A DNA stretch of 64,000 nt from Alcanivorax sp. DG881 (GTDB lineage: Bacteria > Pseudomonadota > Gammaproteobacteria > Pseudomonadales > Alcanivoracaceae), in contig NZ_DS989915.1 of the NCBI RefSeq assembly GCF_000155615.1, positions 128,917 through 192,916 on the forward strand, in the 5' to 3' direction. The notes beneath the pieces were generated by a model. It was not told where the DNA came from and did not search any database. It saw only the letters and a list, made by a program, of their open reading frames with translations. Shown piece by piece: positions 33,080 to 42,588 of the stretch (the stretch's first letter is position 1; each line of letters starts with the position of its first letter). A program made the position numbers and the translations under genes.

Positions 33080-35227
33080 TCAGAATTCGTAGGTGCCGGA
33101 TAGCATAACGGTACGCGGAGCGCCTACGGTCAGGTAGCTGGAGCCGGGGAAGCCGCCGGCGGAAGCCCAGTAGTCCGCATCTGCCACATTCTCTACCCGG
33201 GCGCGCAGGGTCAGCATCTTAGCGTCTCCGACCGGGATCAGATAGCGGGCACCGAGATCCAGGCGGGTCCAGTCCGGTATTTTCTGGGTGTTGGCGGCGT
33301 TGGTATATTGGGAACTGGTGTAAATCACGCGGCCGTCCAGGGACAGGCCTTCCGTGCCGGGGACAGCCCAGTCCACATTCAGGTTGGCCTGGGTGTCCGG
33401 GGAGCCAATGGCGTCTTCACCATCCACGTCGGTATCCAGCAGGCTGACACCGCCGAGCACCGTCAGGCTGTCCAGTGGCTTGCCGTAGGCCATCAGTTCC
33501 AGGCCGTTGTTTGTCTGGTCGTCTACGATTTCAAACTTGTTGTTGCCGTCGAAACCGGTGATGGGCTTCTTGCTCTGGAACAGGGAAACGCTGCCGCCCA
33601 GATTTCCGGCGTCGAACTTCATACCCAGTTCGGTCTGTTCGGTGGTGAAGGGGGCAATGGTTTCCCCGGCGTTAGCCACCGGCTGGCTGTTGTTGTTGGC
33701 GGGAGCGTTACCGCCAGCCACCAGGCCTTCGATGTAATTGGTGTAGAGGGAGACGGAATCGGTGAGGCGGTACAGTACGCCAACGGACGGGGTCACATCG
33801 TTGTCTTCGTACTTGTTGCCTCGATCACCGGTGTTGTAGTCGTAGCTGGTGTCTTCGATTTCCTGGTAGCGGGCACCGAGCGTCACCAGTAGTTTATCGT
33901 CCAGCATGGCAAGCTGGTCAGCCAGTGCGACGCTGCGCATCTGGGTTTTGATGGTGGTTTTGGGATCGTTGAGATCGCCACCGGCGAAACCCAACGCCGG
34001 CATGGGAGCCGTCTGGGGGTTATAGATATTGCCGGTGATGCCTCCCCCAAAAATAAAGGCGTTCTTGGAGTCCAGTTCATAGCTGGCAGTGGACAGGCTC
34101 AGGGTGTGGCCTACCTCGCCGGTTGCCAGTTCCCAGCGAACCCCGGCTTCGCCAGTGATGACGGTATCTTCCCGGACATTCTCGAAACGGCTCGCGGTGT
34201 AATCGCCAGCGGTATTGTTAACAGTGGGGTTGGCGAAGATGGCATCTTCGTCGCCCTGGCGGGCCCCGGCAGCGAGCCAGGCGGTGACGTTATCCGCAAA
34301 GTCATACTCGGCGCGCAGGGTGCCAAACAGGTCTTCAGAGTTGGAGTAAGTCCAGGGTTGGGCGATGCTCTTGTCGGCATCCGGGGTTTTCTGGATTGGC
34401 ACGCCGGAGGCAAAGGTGATGCTGGGCATGGATGCATCCATGCTGAATTTCTGAAAGCCCAGGTCGGCGGAGAGACGCAGATTCTCTTCGCGGAAATCCA
34501 CACCGATATGTGACATGGATATTTTCTGGTTCTCACCATCCACAGCGGTGTCGCCATCGCGGCGGGCGGCGTTGATACGGATGCCGGCACGGCCGTCGTC
34601 ACTACGGCGCGCCAGGTCCACAGCACCGTAACCCTGGCCGCCGCTCTCCACGCCGAGGGTAAACTGGTTCACCGCGTAGTTGGGGGCGCGCTTGGGCAGT
34701 ACGTTGATTGCGCCGCCCAGTCCGCTGCCACCGGGCGCGGCGCCGTTCAGGAACGCATTGGCACCGCGGAATACCTGGACGCGCTGAATGAACTCCGAAG
34801 ACAGGTATTGGCGAGGGAGCAGCCCATACAGGCCGTTGTAGCTCATGTCGTCGGAGTACACCGGCAGGCCGCGCACCAGATAGACTTGCTGGAAGTTGCC
34901 GAAGCCGCGGGCAACACGCACTGCCGGATCATTCAGCAGCACATCACCGACACTCTCCGCTTGCTGGTCTTCGATCAGCAGTTCTGTGTAGTTGGTGAAA
35001 TTGTAAGGGGTTTCCAGACTATCCTGCTTGCCAAGGATCCCCAGAGAACCGCCTTCGGCCACCTGGCCACCGGCGTACGCTTCACTAAGACCTTCCTTGG
35101 AGGCGTCGGCACTGCTTTGTACTTTTACGGTTTCAAGAACATGGCTCTGTTCCTCGTCTGCATGGGCAAAGGAGGCGGTGAAACAGGCGAGTGTCAGTGC
35201 GGTCAGGCGATAGGGAAAGGTCGACAT
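33080..35227 (-). CDS. TonB-dependent siderophore receptor
   Basis: A 715-residue outer-membrane receptor. The signal peptide is FPYRLTALTLACFTASFAHA, followed by a TonB-box-like stretch (LETVKVQSS), a plug domain (VRVARGFGNFQQVYLVRGLPV; FRGANAFLNGAAPGGSGLGGAINVLPK), and a 22-strand-type barrel ending in a terminal phenylalanine (SGTYEF). It matches the siderophore-receptor subgroup by the QLGG/GGAINVLPK segment. The ATG at 35227 has AGGA upstream; the longer frame to 35356 has no signal peptide at its start. It probably imports a ferric siderophore. The ligand cannot be told. Confidence 0.92.
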   Translation of the reverse strand: MSTFPYRLTALTLACFTASFAHADEEQSHVLETVKVQSSADASKEGLSEAYAGGQVAEGGSLGILGKQDSLETPYNFTNYTELLIEDQQAESVGDVLLNDPAVRVARGFGNFQQVYLVRGLPVYSDDMSYNGLYGLLPRQYLSSEFIQRVQVFRGANAFLNGAAPGGSGLGGAINVLPKRAPNYAVNQFTLGVESGGQGYGAVDLARRSDDGRAGIRINAARRDGDTAVDGENQKISMSHIGVDFREENLRLSADLGFQKFSMDASMPSITFASGVPIQKTPDADKSIAQPWTYSNSEDLFGTLRAEYDFADNVTAWLAAGARQGDEDAIFANPTVNNTAGDYTASRFENVREDTVITGEAGVRWELATGEVGHTLSLSTASYELDSKNAFIFGGGITGNIYNPQTAPMPALGFAGGDLNDPKTTIKTQMRSVALADQLAMLDDKLLVTLGARYQEIEDTSYDYNTGDRGNKYEDNDVTPSVGVLYRLTDSVSLYTNYIEGLVAGGNAPANNNSQPVANAGETIAPFTTEQTELGMKFDAGNLGGSVSLFQSKKPITGFDGNNKFEIVDDQTNNGLELMAYGKPLDSLTVLGGVSLLDTDVDGEDAIGSPDTQANLNVDWAVPGTEGLSLDGRVIYTSSQYTNAANTQKIPDWTRLDLGARYLIPVGDAKMLTLRARVENVADADYWASAGGFPGSSYLTVGAPRTVMLSGTYEF

Positions 35228-35422
35228 GGCAATCCTGTAGTGACAGCGGAGGGAGCATTTGGATAACGGCCCAGCGGCAGTGGAGCAAAGCGTTATCCTG
35301 GGAGCTCTTGGTAAAATTATGACTGCTAATGGGAACTGTTTGTATTCTCTTTTCATAATAGTCTTTTTCTAATGGCTAAATAGCATTTAGCTATCACGGT
35401 TTGAATGGCCGGCAGGTAAACT

Positions 35423-36154
35423 GTGCCGATGCCAAGCCGCTACCACCGTCTCGATCGTTTTCTCAGCCAGGTTCTGCAAGTCAGCCGCAGCGGGCTGCGA
35501 CCAGTGCTGGCTGCGGGGCGGGTGCGGGTAAATGGCGTGCCGGTACGGGATCGCCAGCAGCGAATCGGCCCGTTTGATCGGGTAGAGCTGGACGGTCAAC
35601 CACTGCAAAGTGAAGCGCCGCGTTACTTGATGGTGAATAAGCCCGCCGGCGTGGTCAGTGCCACCAGTGACGATCAGCACACCACCGTGATGGATTTGTT
35701 GCCTGCGTCACAGCGCCAGGGTTTGCATCTGGCCGGCAGGTTGGATTTCAACAGTACCGGACTGGTGTTGCTGACCAATGATGGCGCTTGGTCCCGGCAG
35801 CTGAGCCAGCCGCAGAGCCAGGTTCGCAAGCACTATCGGGTGACGGTGGAGCAGCCTTTGACGGAGGCGTATGTGGCCGCATTTTCCGAAGGCATGTGGT
35901 TCGCATTCGAGGGCATCAAGACACGCCCGGCAGAGATCAAGATTCGCAGTGCTTACGAGGCGGATGTCTGGCTGTGCGAAGGCCGCTATCACCAGATCAA
36001 GAGAATGTTCGGACGTTTCGATAACAAGGTGCTGACGTTGCACCGTCTGGCTATTGGTCATCTGGTTCTGGATGAAAGCCTGGCCCCGGGGGAGAGCCGT
36101 GACCTGATGCCTGGGGAGGTGGCCGGTATCGCGGGATTGTCCTCCCGGGGTTAG
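35423..36154 (+). CDS. rsuA: 16S rRNA pseudouridine synthase (RsuA-type)
   Basis: A 243-residue enzyme that isomerises uridine in small-subunit rRNA (position 516 in E. coli). An S4 RNA-binding domain comes first (RLDRFLSQVLQVSRSGLRPVL), followed by the catalytic domain with the aspartate in AGRLDFNSTGLVLLTNDG, the tyrosine in VRKHYRVTV, and the LCEGRYHQIKRMFG motif. I chose the GTG at 35423 because CAGG lies six bases upstream; the ATG at 35429 is a close alternative. Confidence 0.9.
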   Translation: MPMPSRYHRLDRFLSQVLQVSRSGLRPVLAAGRVRVNGVPVRDRQQRIGPFDRVELDGQPLQSEAPRYLMVNKPAGVVSATSDDQHTTVMDLLPASQRQGLHLAGRLDFNSTGLVLLTNDGAWSRQLSQPQSQVRKHYRVTVEQPLTEAYVAAFSEGMWFAFEGIKTRPAEIKIRSAYEADVWLCEGRYHQIKRMFGRFDNKVLTLHRLAIGHLVLDESLAPGESRDLMPGEVAGIAGLSSRG

Positions 36155-36217
36155 CGTCAGGCCGCCGGCGCCAGCCTCCGGCACAGTGCGACAGGTTTAC
36201 GCGCGTCCGCGATGACC

Positions 36218-37102
36218 TTAAATCAGCGGTTTGCCTTTTTTCAGCCGGCGACGGAAGTCCCAGAGCGGCAGCAGATAAGCGGCCTGGCGAATAGGGCGAG
36301 GAAAGAGACGGCTGATACGACCAGCCATCCGCACAAAGCGTTCAAATTTGCGCTGCTTGTCGTCGTTCCATTCCAGCTGCATCTGATCGCGGAGTTCTTG
36401 AGGAAGAAAGCCGGTGGTGATGAACCGGTTGAAGCGGCCGAACAGGAACTGGCTGACCGGGCTGAGAAACTTCAGGTCGGCGATGATCATCAGAAACTCC
36501 CGCACACGCTCATCAATGCTCAGGTGCTTCAGGCCGTTTTGCCAGTACGCCTCAAAGCCGTCCAGATCCTTTGGCCACATGTCCTGGCGCACCTGCAAGG
36601 TGGTGCCGAGCGGGTGAGATAACCGGTAGAACGCTTCCTGCTCCGCGTGGCTCAGCGGCCGGTTAACTTTCTGGTAGGTATCCACAAAGCCCCAATACAG
36701 GCAGGCGGCCACCCACATCTGCAATTCGGGATCGAAAGCGTTGTACTCCACCGGCGAGCTGTCGGTGGAATAGACCTGCCTGTGCGCCCCGTTGACGGCC
36801 TTGCGATAGGCCAGTTTTTCCTCGTTGGTACCCATCATGGCCACGGCCAGATAGGTAAAGGTGGTGCGGGTGCGTTTGAACGGGCGGTGCAAAACGGAGC
36901 CACTTTTCACCCGGCTCTCGGCAACGCCATAACCGACGGCGGGGAGGGCCAGTTGCATGATGATATTGGCGCCGGCAGACAACATGACGGTGCTGTCCAG
37001 AATGCCGGGGAATGTGCGGTCCAGCTCTTTGGCGCTGAGGGGGGCCGGCCATTGGTTCTCAAGCCGGTTTTTTTTGTCGAAAGCAGAGGCTTGTGCGGTC
37101 AT
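36218..37102 (-). CDS. MpaB/rubber-oxygenase-like protein (DUF2236)
   Basis: A 294-residue heme-containing oxygenase-like protein of the DUF2236 group. Family features are an RTTFTYLAVAMMGTNEEK opening, the mid-protein VNGAHRQVYSTD (histidine in the heme-binding position), and YWGFVDTYQKVNRPLS. Members include the mycophenolic-acid pathway enzyme MpaB and latex-clearing proteins, but most bacterial ones are unassigned. CGAGGATG precedes the ATG. It is transcribed toward rsuA. Confidence 0.85.
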   Translation of the reverse strand: MTAQASAFDKKNRLENQWPAPLSAKELDRTFPGILDSTVMLSAGANIIMQLALPAVGYGVAESRVKSGSVLHRPFKRTRTTFTYLAVAMMGTNEEKLAYRKAVNGAHRQVYSTDSSPVEYNAFDPELQMWVAACLYWGFVDTYQKVNRPLSHAEQEAFYRLSHPLGTTLQVRQDMWPKDLDGFEAYWQNGLKHLSIDERVREFLMIIADLKFLSPVSQFLFGRFNRFITTGFLPQELRDQMQLEWNDDKQRKFERFVRMAGRISRLFPRPIRQAAYLLPLWDFRRRLKKGKPLI

Positions 37103-37236
37103 TGTTGTTCATCCTCGAAAGCCGGCGGCTAAGCCGGTCATACGCTCGTTTCAATTTATGCTAACGAGGATGTATTCATTAAACAATGAGACAAAATTAA
37201 TTATTTGTATCGTTTCTCGGCATGCGTTGTGGCCCA

Positions 37237-38121
37237 CTATAACCGCAGTGCCCGGAAGACCGCCCGTACATGACCGGCGAGTACGTGGGTGGCTGACCCT
37301 TCTTCCCCGCGGTAAAGCATGGCGATCTGATAATCGCCCAGTTCGGGGAGGGCGTATTCGTCACCCAGTTGCTGCAAGGGTGGCTGGATCAGGCTGAGGG
37401 GGAAGGGGCCAATGGCCAGATCTGCCTGCATGGCAGCTTCCTGGCCGGCACAATGTTCGCTGGTATAGGCGACCCGGTAGCGATGCTGGCTGTGGTCCAG
37501 CGCTTCCAGCGCCATTTTGCGCCAGGGGCAGCCCTGGCTGGCCAAGGCCAGGGGTAGAGGATTCTGGGTGACCGCGATACCACTCTGGGCGCCTGCCCAT
37601 ACCAGCGGCTCGCTATGCACCACTTCCCCCCGTGCCGGCCGCGCCTGTTTGCCCGTGGTTACCATAATCAGGTCCAGTTTGCCGGCATCCAGTTGCTGCA
37701 ACATGTCGGCGCTGCGACCGACAATCACATTCACCTGCACCGCAGGGTGGGAACGGGAAAACTGGGTCAGCACCTGGGGCAGAATGCGGGTGCCGATATC
37801 ATCCGGGGTGCCCAGCCGTACGGTGCCTTCCAGCTCCGGGGCGGTGAAGTGGCTGATCGCCTCCTGGTTCAGTTTCAGTAGCCGCCGGGCGTAACCGAGC
37901 ATGGCTTCCCCTTCGGCGGTCAGGCTGACTCGCCGGGCTTCGCGGAGAAATAGCCGTTGGCCAACCTGTTCCTCCAGGCGCTTGATTTGCATGCTCAACG
38001 CAGAGGGGGTGCGGAACACTTCGTTGGCGGCCTGGGTGAAGCTCTCGGTTTCAGCAATGGCCACGAAACTGCGCAGGATTTCCGTATCCAGCAGGGGCTG
38101 GAGAGGGGTGTTGGGTGGCAT
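37237..38121 (-). CDS. LysR-family transcriptional regulator
   Basis: A 294-residue LysR regulator. The helix-turn-helix is LRSFVAIAETESFTQAANEVF with RTPSALSMQIKRLEEQ, followed by a type-2 periplasmic-binding fold. The ATG at 38121 (MPPNTPLQP) has AAGG six bases upstream; the longer frame to 38205 overlaps the divergent promoter. LysR regulators often control the gene they diverge from, here the small gene at 38251. Confidence 0.92.
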   Translation of the reverse strand: MPPNTPLQPLLDTEILRSFVAIAETESFTQAANEVFRTPSALSMQIKRLEEQVGQRLFLREARRVSLTAEGEAMLGYARRLLKLNQEAISHFTAPELEGTVRLGTPDDIGTRILPQVLTQFSRSHPAVQVNVIVGRSADMLQQLDAGKLDLIMVTTGKQARPARGEVVHSEPLVWAGAQSGIAVTQNPLPLALASQGCPWRKMALEALDHSQHRYRVAYTSEHCAGQEAAMQADLAIGPFPLSLIQPPLQQLGDEYALPELGDYQIAMLYRGEEGSATHVLAGHVRAVFRALRL

Positions 38122-38250
38122 GGTTAACCTTTCAGAAAAATTGAACGATAGGTGCAGTTCTTTTCGATTTACTGATGATAAACCTAATTGCATTATGGAG
38201 GCCAATCACAGCCCAGCCACTCCATATTGTCATCAGACAGGGAGGAGACC

Positions 38251-38454
38251 ATGAAGCACAACGAAACCCAGCCACTTGAAGCCCCGGTACGGATTCAGTC
38301 CCGCAAACCGGACCTGCACATGCCGGCCATGCCTCCGCTGGCGATGATGGATGCCCTTGATTATCGCATTCGTCTGGCCTGGTACCGCCTGCGCAAGAAC
38401 CGTGCGCAGCAGCGTGCCCGGGTTATCCAGCGTCTGCAGAGACCTCTGGCCTGA
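38251..38454 (+). CDS. Small basic protein (67 residues), divergent from LysR
   Basis: An arginine-rich small protein with a very strong ribosome site (GGAGGAGACC then ATG). The C-terminal half is a predicted basic helix (YRIRLAWYRLRKNRAQQRAR). It is vaguely like DUF1127 small proteins but lacks their conserved terminal motif, so I leave it unnamed. A terminator follows at 38498. Confidence 0.78.
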   Translation: MKHNETQPLEAPVRIQSRKPDLHMPAMPPLAMMDALDYRIRLAWYRLRKNRAQQRARVIQRLQRPLA

Positions 38455-38497
38455 CCCTTTTTGCCGGGCTGTCAGGGTTTGACAGTCCGGCCATAAC

Positions 38498-38527
38498 AAA
38501 AAAGGCGCCTGAAAAGGCGCCTTTTTT
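38498..38527. terminator. Bidirectional terminator
   Basis: AGGCGCCT/AGGCGCCT stem with GAAA loop, flanked by A and T runs on both sides. It serves both the small basic protein gene and the ETF-ubiquinone oxidoreductase gene. Confidence 0.9.
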
Positions 38528-38555
38528 GTTTGTGACACGGAAGCCGTGACGGGAA

Positions 38556-40211
38556 TTACATGTTCGGGTAATTCGGGCCGCCGGTGCCTTCCGGAGCCAC
38601 CCAGTTGATGTTCTGGGTCGGGTCCTTGATGTCACAGGTTTTGCAGTGGACACAGTTCTGGGCGTTGATCTGGAAACGATTTTCGCCGGTGTTTTCGTCT
38701 TCCACCACTTCGTACACGCCCGCCGGGCAGTAACGCTGGGCCGGCTCGTCCCACTTGGGCAGGTTAACCTCAAGCGGCACGCTCGGATCTTTCAGCGTCA
38801 GGTGACAGGGCTGATCTTCTTCGTGGTTGGTGTTGGACAGGAACACGCTGTCCAGCTTGGCGAAGGTGATCTTGCCGTCCGGTTTCGGGTAGTCAATTTT
38901 CTTGCTCTGGTCAGCCGGCTTCAGGGTAGCGTGATCCGGGGTGGTATCGCGCATGGTGAAGGGCAGCTTGCCGTTGAACAGGTTCAGGTCGACAAAGGCA
39001 AAAGCGGAACCGATCAGGTTGCCGAACTTGTGCTGGGCCGGGCCGAAGTTGCGCTGCGCGTGCAGCTCTTCGTACACCCAGCTCTTCTCAAAGGCATCCT
39101 TGTATTCGGTCAGCTCGTCGCTGCCGCGGCCGGCTTTCAGTGCTTCAGCCAGTACTTCGGCAGCGATCATGCCGGACTTCATGGCCGTGTGGGTGCCTTT
39201 GATCTTGGCGAAGTTCAGCGTGCCGGCGTTGTCGCCAACCAGCAGGCCACCGGGAATGGTCATCTTGGGCAGGGACTGCAGGCCGCCCTTGACGATGGCA
39301 CGGGCGCCGTAAGAGACACGCTTGCCGCCTTCCAGATGCTTCTTGATTTCCGGGTTGGTCTTCCAGCGCTGCATCTCATCGAATGGAGAAACGTGCGGGT
39401 TGGAGTAGGCCAGGTCGGTGATCAGACCCAGGGCAACCTGGTTGTTTTCAATGTGGTACAGGAAAGCACCACCCGGAGAGCCGGATTCAGTCAGCGGCCA
39501 GCCTGCGGTGTGAACGACTAGGCCTTCCTGGTGCTTGGCGGGATCGATGTCCCACAGTTCCTTGATACCGATACCGTAGTGCTGGGGGTCGGTGCCTTCG
39601 CGCAGGTTGTATTTTTCCTGCAGCTGCTTGCCCAGATGGCCACGGCAGCCTTCGGAAAAGATGGTGTACTTGGCGTGCAGTTCCATGCCCGGGGTGTAGC
39701 TGGGCTTGTGCTCGCCGTCATGGCCGATGCCGGAATCGCCGGTGGCGATGCCTTTAACAGACCCGTCTTCGTTGTACAGCACTTCGGTAGCGGCGAAGCC
39801 GGGGAAGACTTCGATGCCCAGGCCTTCGGCCTGCTCGCCCAGCCAGCGGCACAGGTTACCCAGGGAAATAATGTAGTTCCCTTCGTTGTGCATGGTTTTG
39901 GGGACGAACATGTTGGGCACTTTCTGTGCCTTTTCCGGGCCGGTGAGGAAGAAGATATCGTCGCCGGTCACCTTGGTGTTCACCGGGGCGCCCAGTTCCT
40001 GCCAGTTGGGGAACAGTTCATTCAGGGCGCGCGGCTCAAGCACCGCACCGGAAAGGATATGGGCGCCCACTTCGGAGCCTTTTTCTACCACAACAACACT
40101 GATTTCCTGACCGGTTTCCTGGGCGATCTGACCCAGACGGCAGGCAGTTGCCAGACCGGAAGGACCGGCGCCGACGATGACTACATCGACTTCCATAGAT
40201 TCGCGTTCCAC
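38556..40211 (-). CDS. Electron transfer flavoprotein-ubiquinone oxidoreductase
   Basis: A 551-residue inner-membrane-associated enzyme that passes electrons from reduced ETF into the quinone pool. The N-terminal FAD motif is VVIVGAGPSGLATACRL, a ubiquinone-binding region follows, and the C-terminal 4Fe-4S cluster ligands are CPAGVYE and NCVHCKTCD. The GTG at 40211 is chosen because GAGGAGACAGGCT precedes it and orthologues begin MERE-MEFDVV. It is divergent from etfBA, so this is a complete ETF unit for fatty acid beta-oxidation. Confidence 0.95.
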   Translation of the reverse strand: MERESMEVDVVIVGAGPSGLATACRLGQIAQETGQEISVVVVEKGSEVGAHILSGAVLEPRALNELFPNWQELGAPVNTKVTGDDIFFLTGPEKAQKVPNMFVPKTMHNEGNYIISLGNLCRWLGEQAEGLGIEVFPGFAATEVLYNEDGSVKGIATGDSGIGHDGEHKPSYTPGMELHAKYTIFSEGCRGHLGKQLQEKYNLREGTDPQHYGIGIKELWDIDPAKHQEGLVVHTAGWPLTESGSPGGAFLYHIENNQVALGLITDLAYSNPHVSPFDEMQRWKTNPEIKKHLEGGKRVSYGARAIVKGGLQSLPKMTIPGGLLVGDNAGTLNFAKIKGTHTAMKSGMIAAEVLAEALKAGRGSDELTEYKDAFEKSWVYEELHAQRNFGPAQHKFGNLIGSAFAFVDLNLFNGKLPFTMRDTTPDHATLKPADQSKKIDYPKPDGKITFAKLDSVFLSNTNHEEDQPCHLTLKDPSVPLEVNLPKWDEPAQRYCPAGVYEVVEDENTGENRFQINAQNCVHCKTCDIKDPTQNINWVAPEGTGGPNYPNM

Positions 40212-40675
40212 AGCCTGTCTCCTCGCTATCGATTGCGTGTTTGGCCCGGGAGCCACTGAGAAAGATGTTCTGACATTAGTGGTAACAGAAAACCTTTCTC
40301 AGTGGCCAACCGAGACCAGCCTTGGGGTGGCGCGGAGTATATAGAGATAGAAGAAACCACACCACTACTGGGGTTGACCCTGCGGACGCGAACTTGTGTC
40401 AACATTTGAACCGGCGCAGGGCACTTTCAAACAAGTGTTTGGATTATCTCTTGCTAGATGGTTGATTTACAAGAAAATCGCCGACCGACAGGTCACAAAA
40501 AGTGGACACTTTGTGTGGTCTATTTGCAGCAAAATCATCTGCTTACAGATTTTCGGCCTATTGACCTGTTGTGGGCGAGCGTTCAAGATAGCGGCTCTTT
40601 CGCGGGGGTGGACCCGGCAACGGCGTCATGTCGCCTCCTTCTACAAGTCACCCAATGGAACATTCCGAGGATCCT
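40212..40675. other. Divergent intergenic region of the ETF genes
   Basis: This 464-bp gap contains the divergent promoters and a PsrA-like operator (40428-40441). I see no further gene. Two frames open on the plus strand run into etfB but lack starts with ribosome sites. Confidence 0.6.
40428..40441. promoter_or_regulatory. PsrA-like operator upstream of etfBA
   Basis: CAAACAAGTGTTTG is a perfect palindrome fitting the published pattern (G/C)AAAC-N4-GTTT(G/C) of PsrA, the fatty-acid-responsive repressor that controls beta-oxidation genes in pseudomonads and relatives. The site lies between the two divergent ETF transcription units. Confidence 0.6.
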
Positions 40676-41425
40676 ATGAAGGTTCTTGTACCCATCAAGC
40701 GAGTCGTTGATTACAACGTCAAGGTTCGCGTGAAGGCTGACAACACTGGTGTTGATCTCGCCAATGTTAAAATGGCCATGAATCCCTTTTGTGAAATCGC
40801 TGTAGAAGAAGCGGTGCGTCTGAAAGAAAAGGGTGTAGTTACCGAAATCGTTGCCGTTTCCATCGGTCCTAAGACCGCTCAGGAACAGCTGCGTACTGCC
40901 ATGGCTCTGGGCGCTGACCGCTCCATCCTGGTCGAAACCGACGAAGACGTTCAGCCGCTGGGCATCGCCAAAGCGCTGAAAGCCATTGTTGATGAAGAGA
41001 AGCCTGAGCTGGTTATTCTGGGCAAGCAGGCTATCGATGGCGACAACAACCAGACTGGCCAGATGCTGGCTGCGCTGGCTGGCATGCCGCAGGGTACCTT
41101 CGCTTCTGAAGTGAATGTGGCTGACGGTAAAGTGAAGGTGACCCGTGAAATCGACGGTGGCCTGCAGACTGTTGAGCTGAGCCTGCCGGCAGTGGTTACC
41201 ACTGACCTGCGCCTCAACGAGCCGCGTTACGCGTCTCTGCCGAACATCATGAAAGCCAAGAAAAAGCCGCTGGACACCAAGACCGCAGCTGATCTGGGCG
41301 TTGACCTGACTCCGCGTGTAACCACCGAGAAAGTGGAAGCACCGGCCGAGCGTCAGGCTGGCATTATCGTTGGCTCCGTTGACGAGCTGGTCGAGAAACT
41401 GAAGAACGAAGCGAAGGTGATCTGA
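40676..41425 (+). CDS. etfB: Electron transfer flavoprotein, beta subunit
   Basis: A 249-residue ETF beta. The opening [19 protein letters not shown] and the [11 protein letters not shown] loop are diagnostic. The recognition helix [24 protein letters not shown] contains the etf-beta signature. GAGGATCCT precedes the ATG. It is coupled to etfA by a TGATG overlap. Confidence 0.97.
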   Translation: MKVLVPIKRVVDYNVKVRVKADNTGVDLANVKMAMNPFCEIAVEEAVRLKEKGVVTEIVAVSIGPKTAQEQLRTAMALGADRSILVETDEDVQPLGIAKALKAIVDEEKPELVILGKQAIDGDNNQTGQMLAALAGMPQGTFASEVNVADGKVKVTREIDGGLQTVELSLPAVVTTDLRLNEPRYASLPNIMKAKKKPLDTKTAADLGVDLTPRVTTEKVEAPAERQAGIIVGSVDELVEKLKNEAKVI

Positions 41426-42354
41426 TGAGTGTATTAGTTTACGCCGAACACGATAACGCCGCGCTCAACAAAGTTACCCTGAGTGTGGTTGCTGCTGCCA
41501 AAGAAATCGGCGGCGACATCACTGTACTGGTAGCCGGTAAAGGCTGTGGTGCTGTTGCTGAAGAAGCGGCCAAGGTTGATGGCGTTTCCAAGGTACTGTG
41601 CGCAGACAATGATGCCTACGAGCATCAGCTGGCTGAAAACATTGGTGACCTGGTTGCTGAAGTGGGTGCGGATTACAGCCACATCTTGGCGGCTGCCACC
41701 ACCACCGGCAAGAACTTCGCGCCCCGCGCGGCGGCTCTGCTGGACGTGGCCCAGATCTCCGAGATCTCCGACGTAATTGATGCGGACACCTTCAAGCGTC
41801 CGATCTACGCCGGTAACGCTATTGCTACCGTTAAGTGTGGCGATGCCAAGAAAGTGATCACCGTGCGTGGTACTTCTTTCGACGGCGTTGCAGCAGAAGG
41901 CGGTTCTGCTTCTGTTGAAAACATCGACGTTGCAAAAGACGCGGGCATTTCCTCCTTCGTGGGCGAAGAGCTGGCCAAGTCTGACCGTCCTGAGCTGACT
42001 TCTGCCGAGATCGTGATCTCCGGTGGTCGTGGCATGGGTAACGGTGACAACTTCGAAATCCTGTACAAGCTGGCTGACAAGCTGGGCGCTGGCGTGGGTG
42101 CATCCCGTGCTGCCGTTGACGCAGGCTTCGTACCCAACGACATGCAGGTCGGTCAGACCGGTAAAATCGTTGCGCCGAACCTGTACGTTGCTGTGGGCAT
42201 CTCCGGTGCCATTCAGCATCTGGCCGGCATGAAAGACTCCAAGGTCATCGTTGCTATCAACAAGGACGAAGAAGCCCCCATCTTCCAGGTGGCGGACTAC
42301 GGCCTGGTGGCTGACCTGTTCGAAGCTGTACCGGAGCTGGACGGCAAGCTGTAA
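41425..42354 (+). CDS. etfA: Electron transfer flavoprotein, alpha subunit
   Basis: A 309-residue ETF alpha with the FAD-binding C-terminal domain. The signature [21 protein letters not shown] and the [24 protein letters not shown] segment are typical. Start ATG overlaps the etfB stop. A terminator follows. Confidence 0.97.
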   Translation: MSVLVYAEHDNAALNKVTLSVVAAAKEIGGDITVLVAGKGCGAVAEEAAKVDGVSKVLCADNDAYEHQLAENIGDLVAEVGADYSHILAAATTTGKNFAPRAAALLDVAQISEISDVIDADTFKRPIYAGNAIATVKCGDAKKVITVRGTSFDGVAAEGGSASVENIDVAKDAGISSFVGEELAKSDRPELTSAEIVISGGRGMGNGDNFEILYKLADKLGAGVGASRAAVDAGFVPNDMQVGQTGKIVAPNLYVAVGISGAIQHLAGMKDSKVIVAINKDEEAPIFQVADYGLVADLFEAVPELDGKL

Positions 42355-42378
42355 AAACAGCTCGCAGTTAAGCACCAG

Positions 42379-42407
42379 AAAAACCCGGCCTTGTGCCGGG
42401 TTTTTTG
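42379..42407 (+). terminator. Intrinsic terminator of etfBA
   Basis: Stem ACCCGGC/GCCGGGT with a CTTGT-type loop and a run of six T, 25 bp after the etfA stop. Confidence 0.92.
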
Positions 42408-42413
42408 TTTTTG

Positions 42414-42565
42414 GTTGAAAGTTCAAAGTTTAAAGTTTAAAAGCGCGAGGAAGTTGCTCTGATTTTGAATGGGCATGCCCGCGCCATTACCGATAATCGC
42501 GGTGCCGGCCCGGCAGGATTCTCGGCCCTTGTCCGCGTTTTAACTTTACACTTTGAACTTTCAAC
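42414..42565. repeat. Heptad-bordered inverted-repeat element, copy 3
   Basis: Four 7-bp repeats of the form GTTNAAA (42414-42441) face four inverted heptads (42538-42565), enclosing 96 bp that starts AGCGCGAGG. The two outermost heptads on either arm match exactly (GTTGAAA, GTTCAAA). Same architecture as the element at 20373, though the heptad itself is different. It lies directly between the etfBA terminator and the SDR gene. Confidence 0.78.
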
Positions 42566-42588
42566 TCATGGTCCCTCCGAGATACCCC

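Noticed and set aside
35324-35352. Fur box upstream of the siderophore receptor
   Set aside because: The best alignment gives about 11 of 19 consensus positions, not better than expected in AT-rich DNA. Fur control is likely on biological grounds but not shown by sequence.
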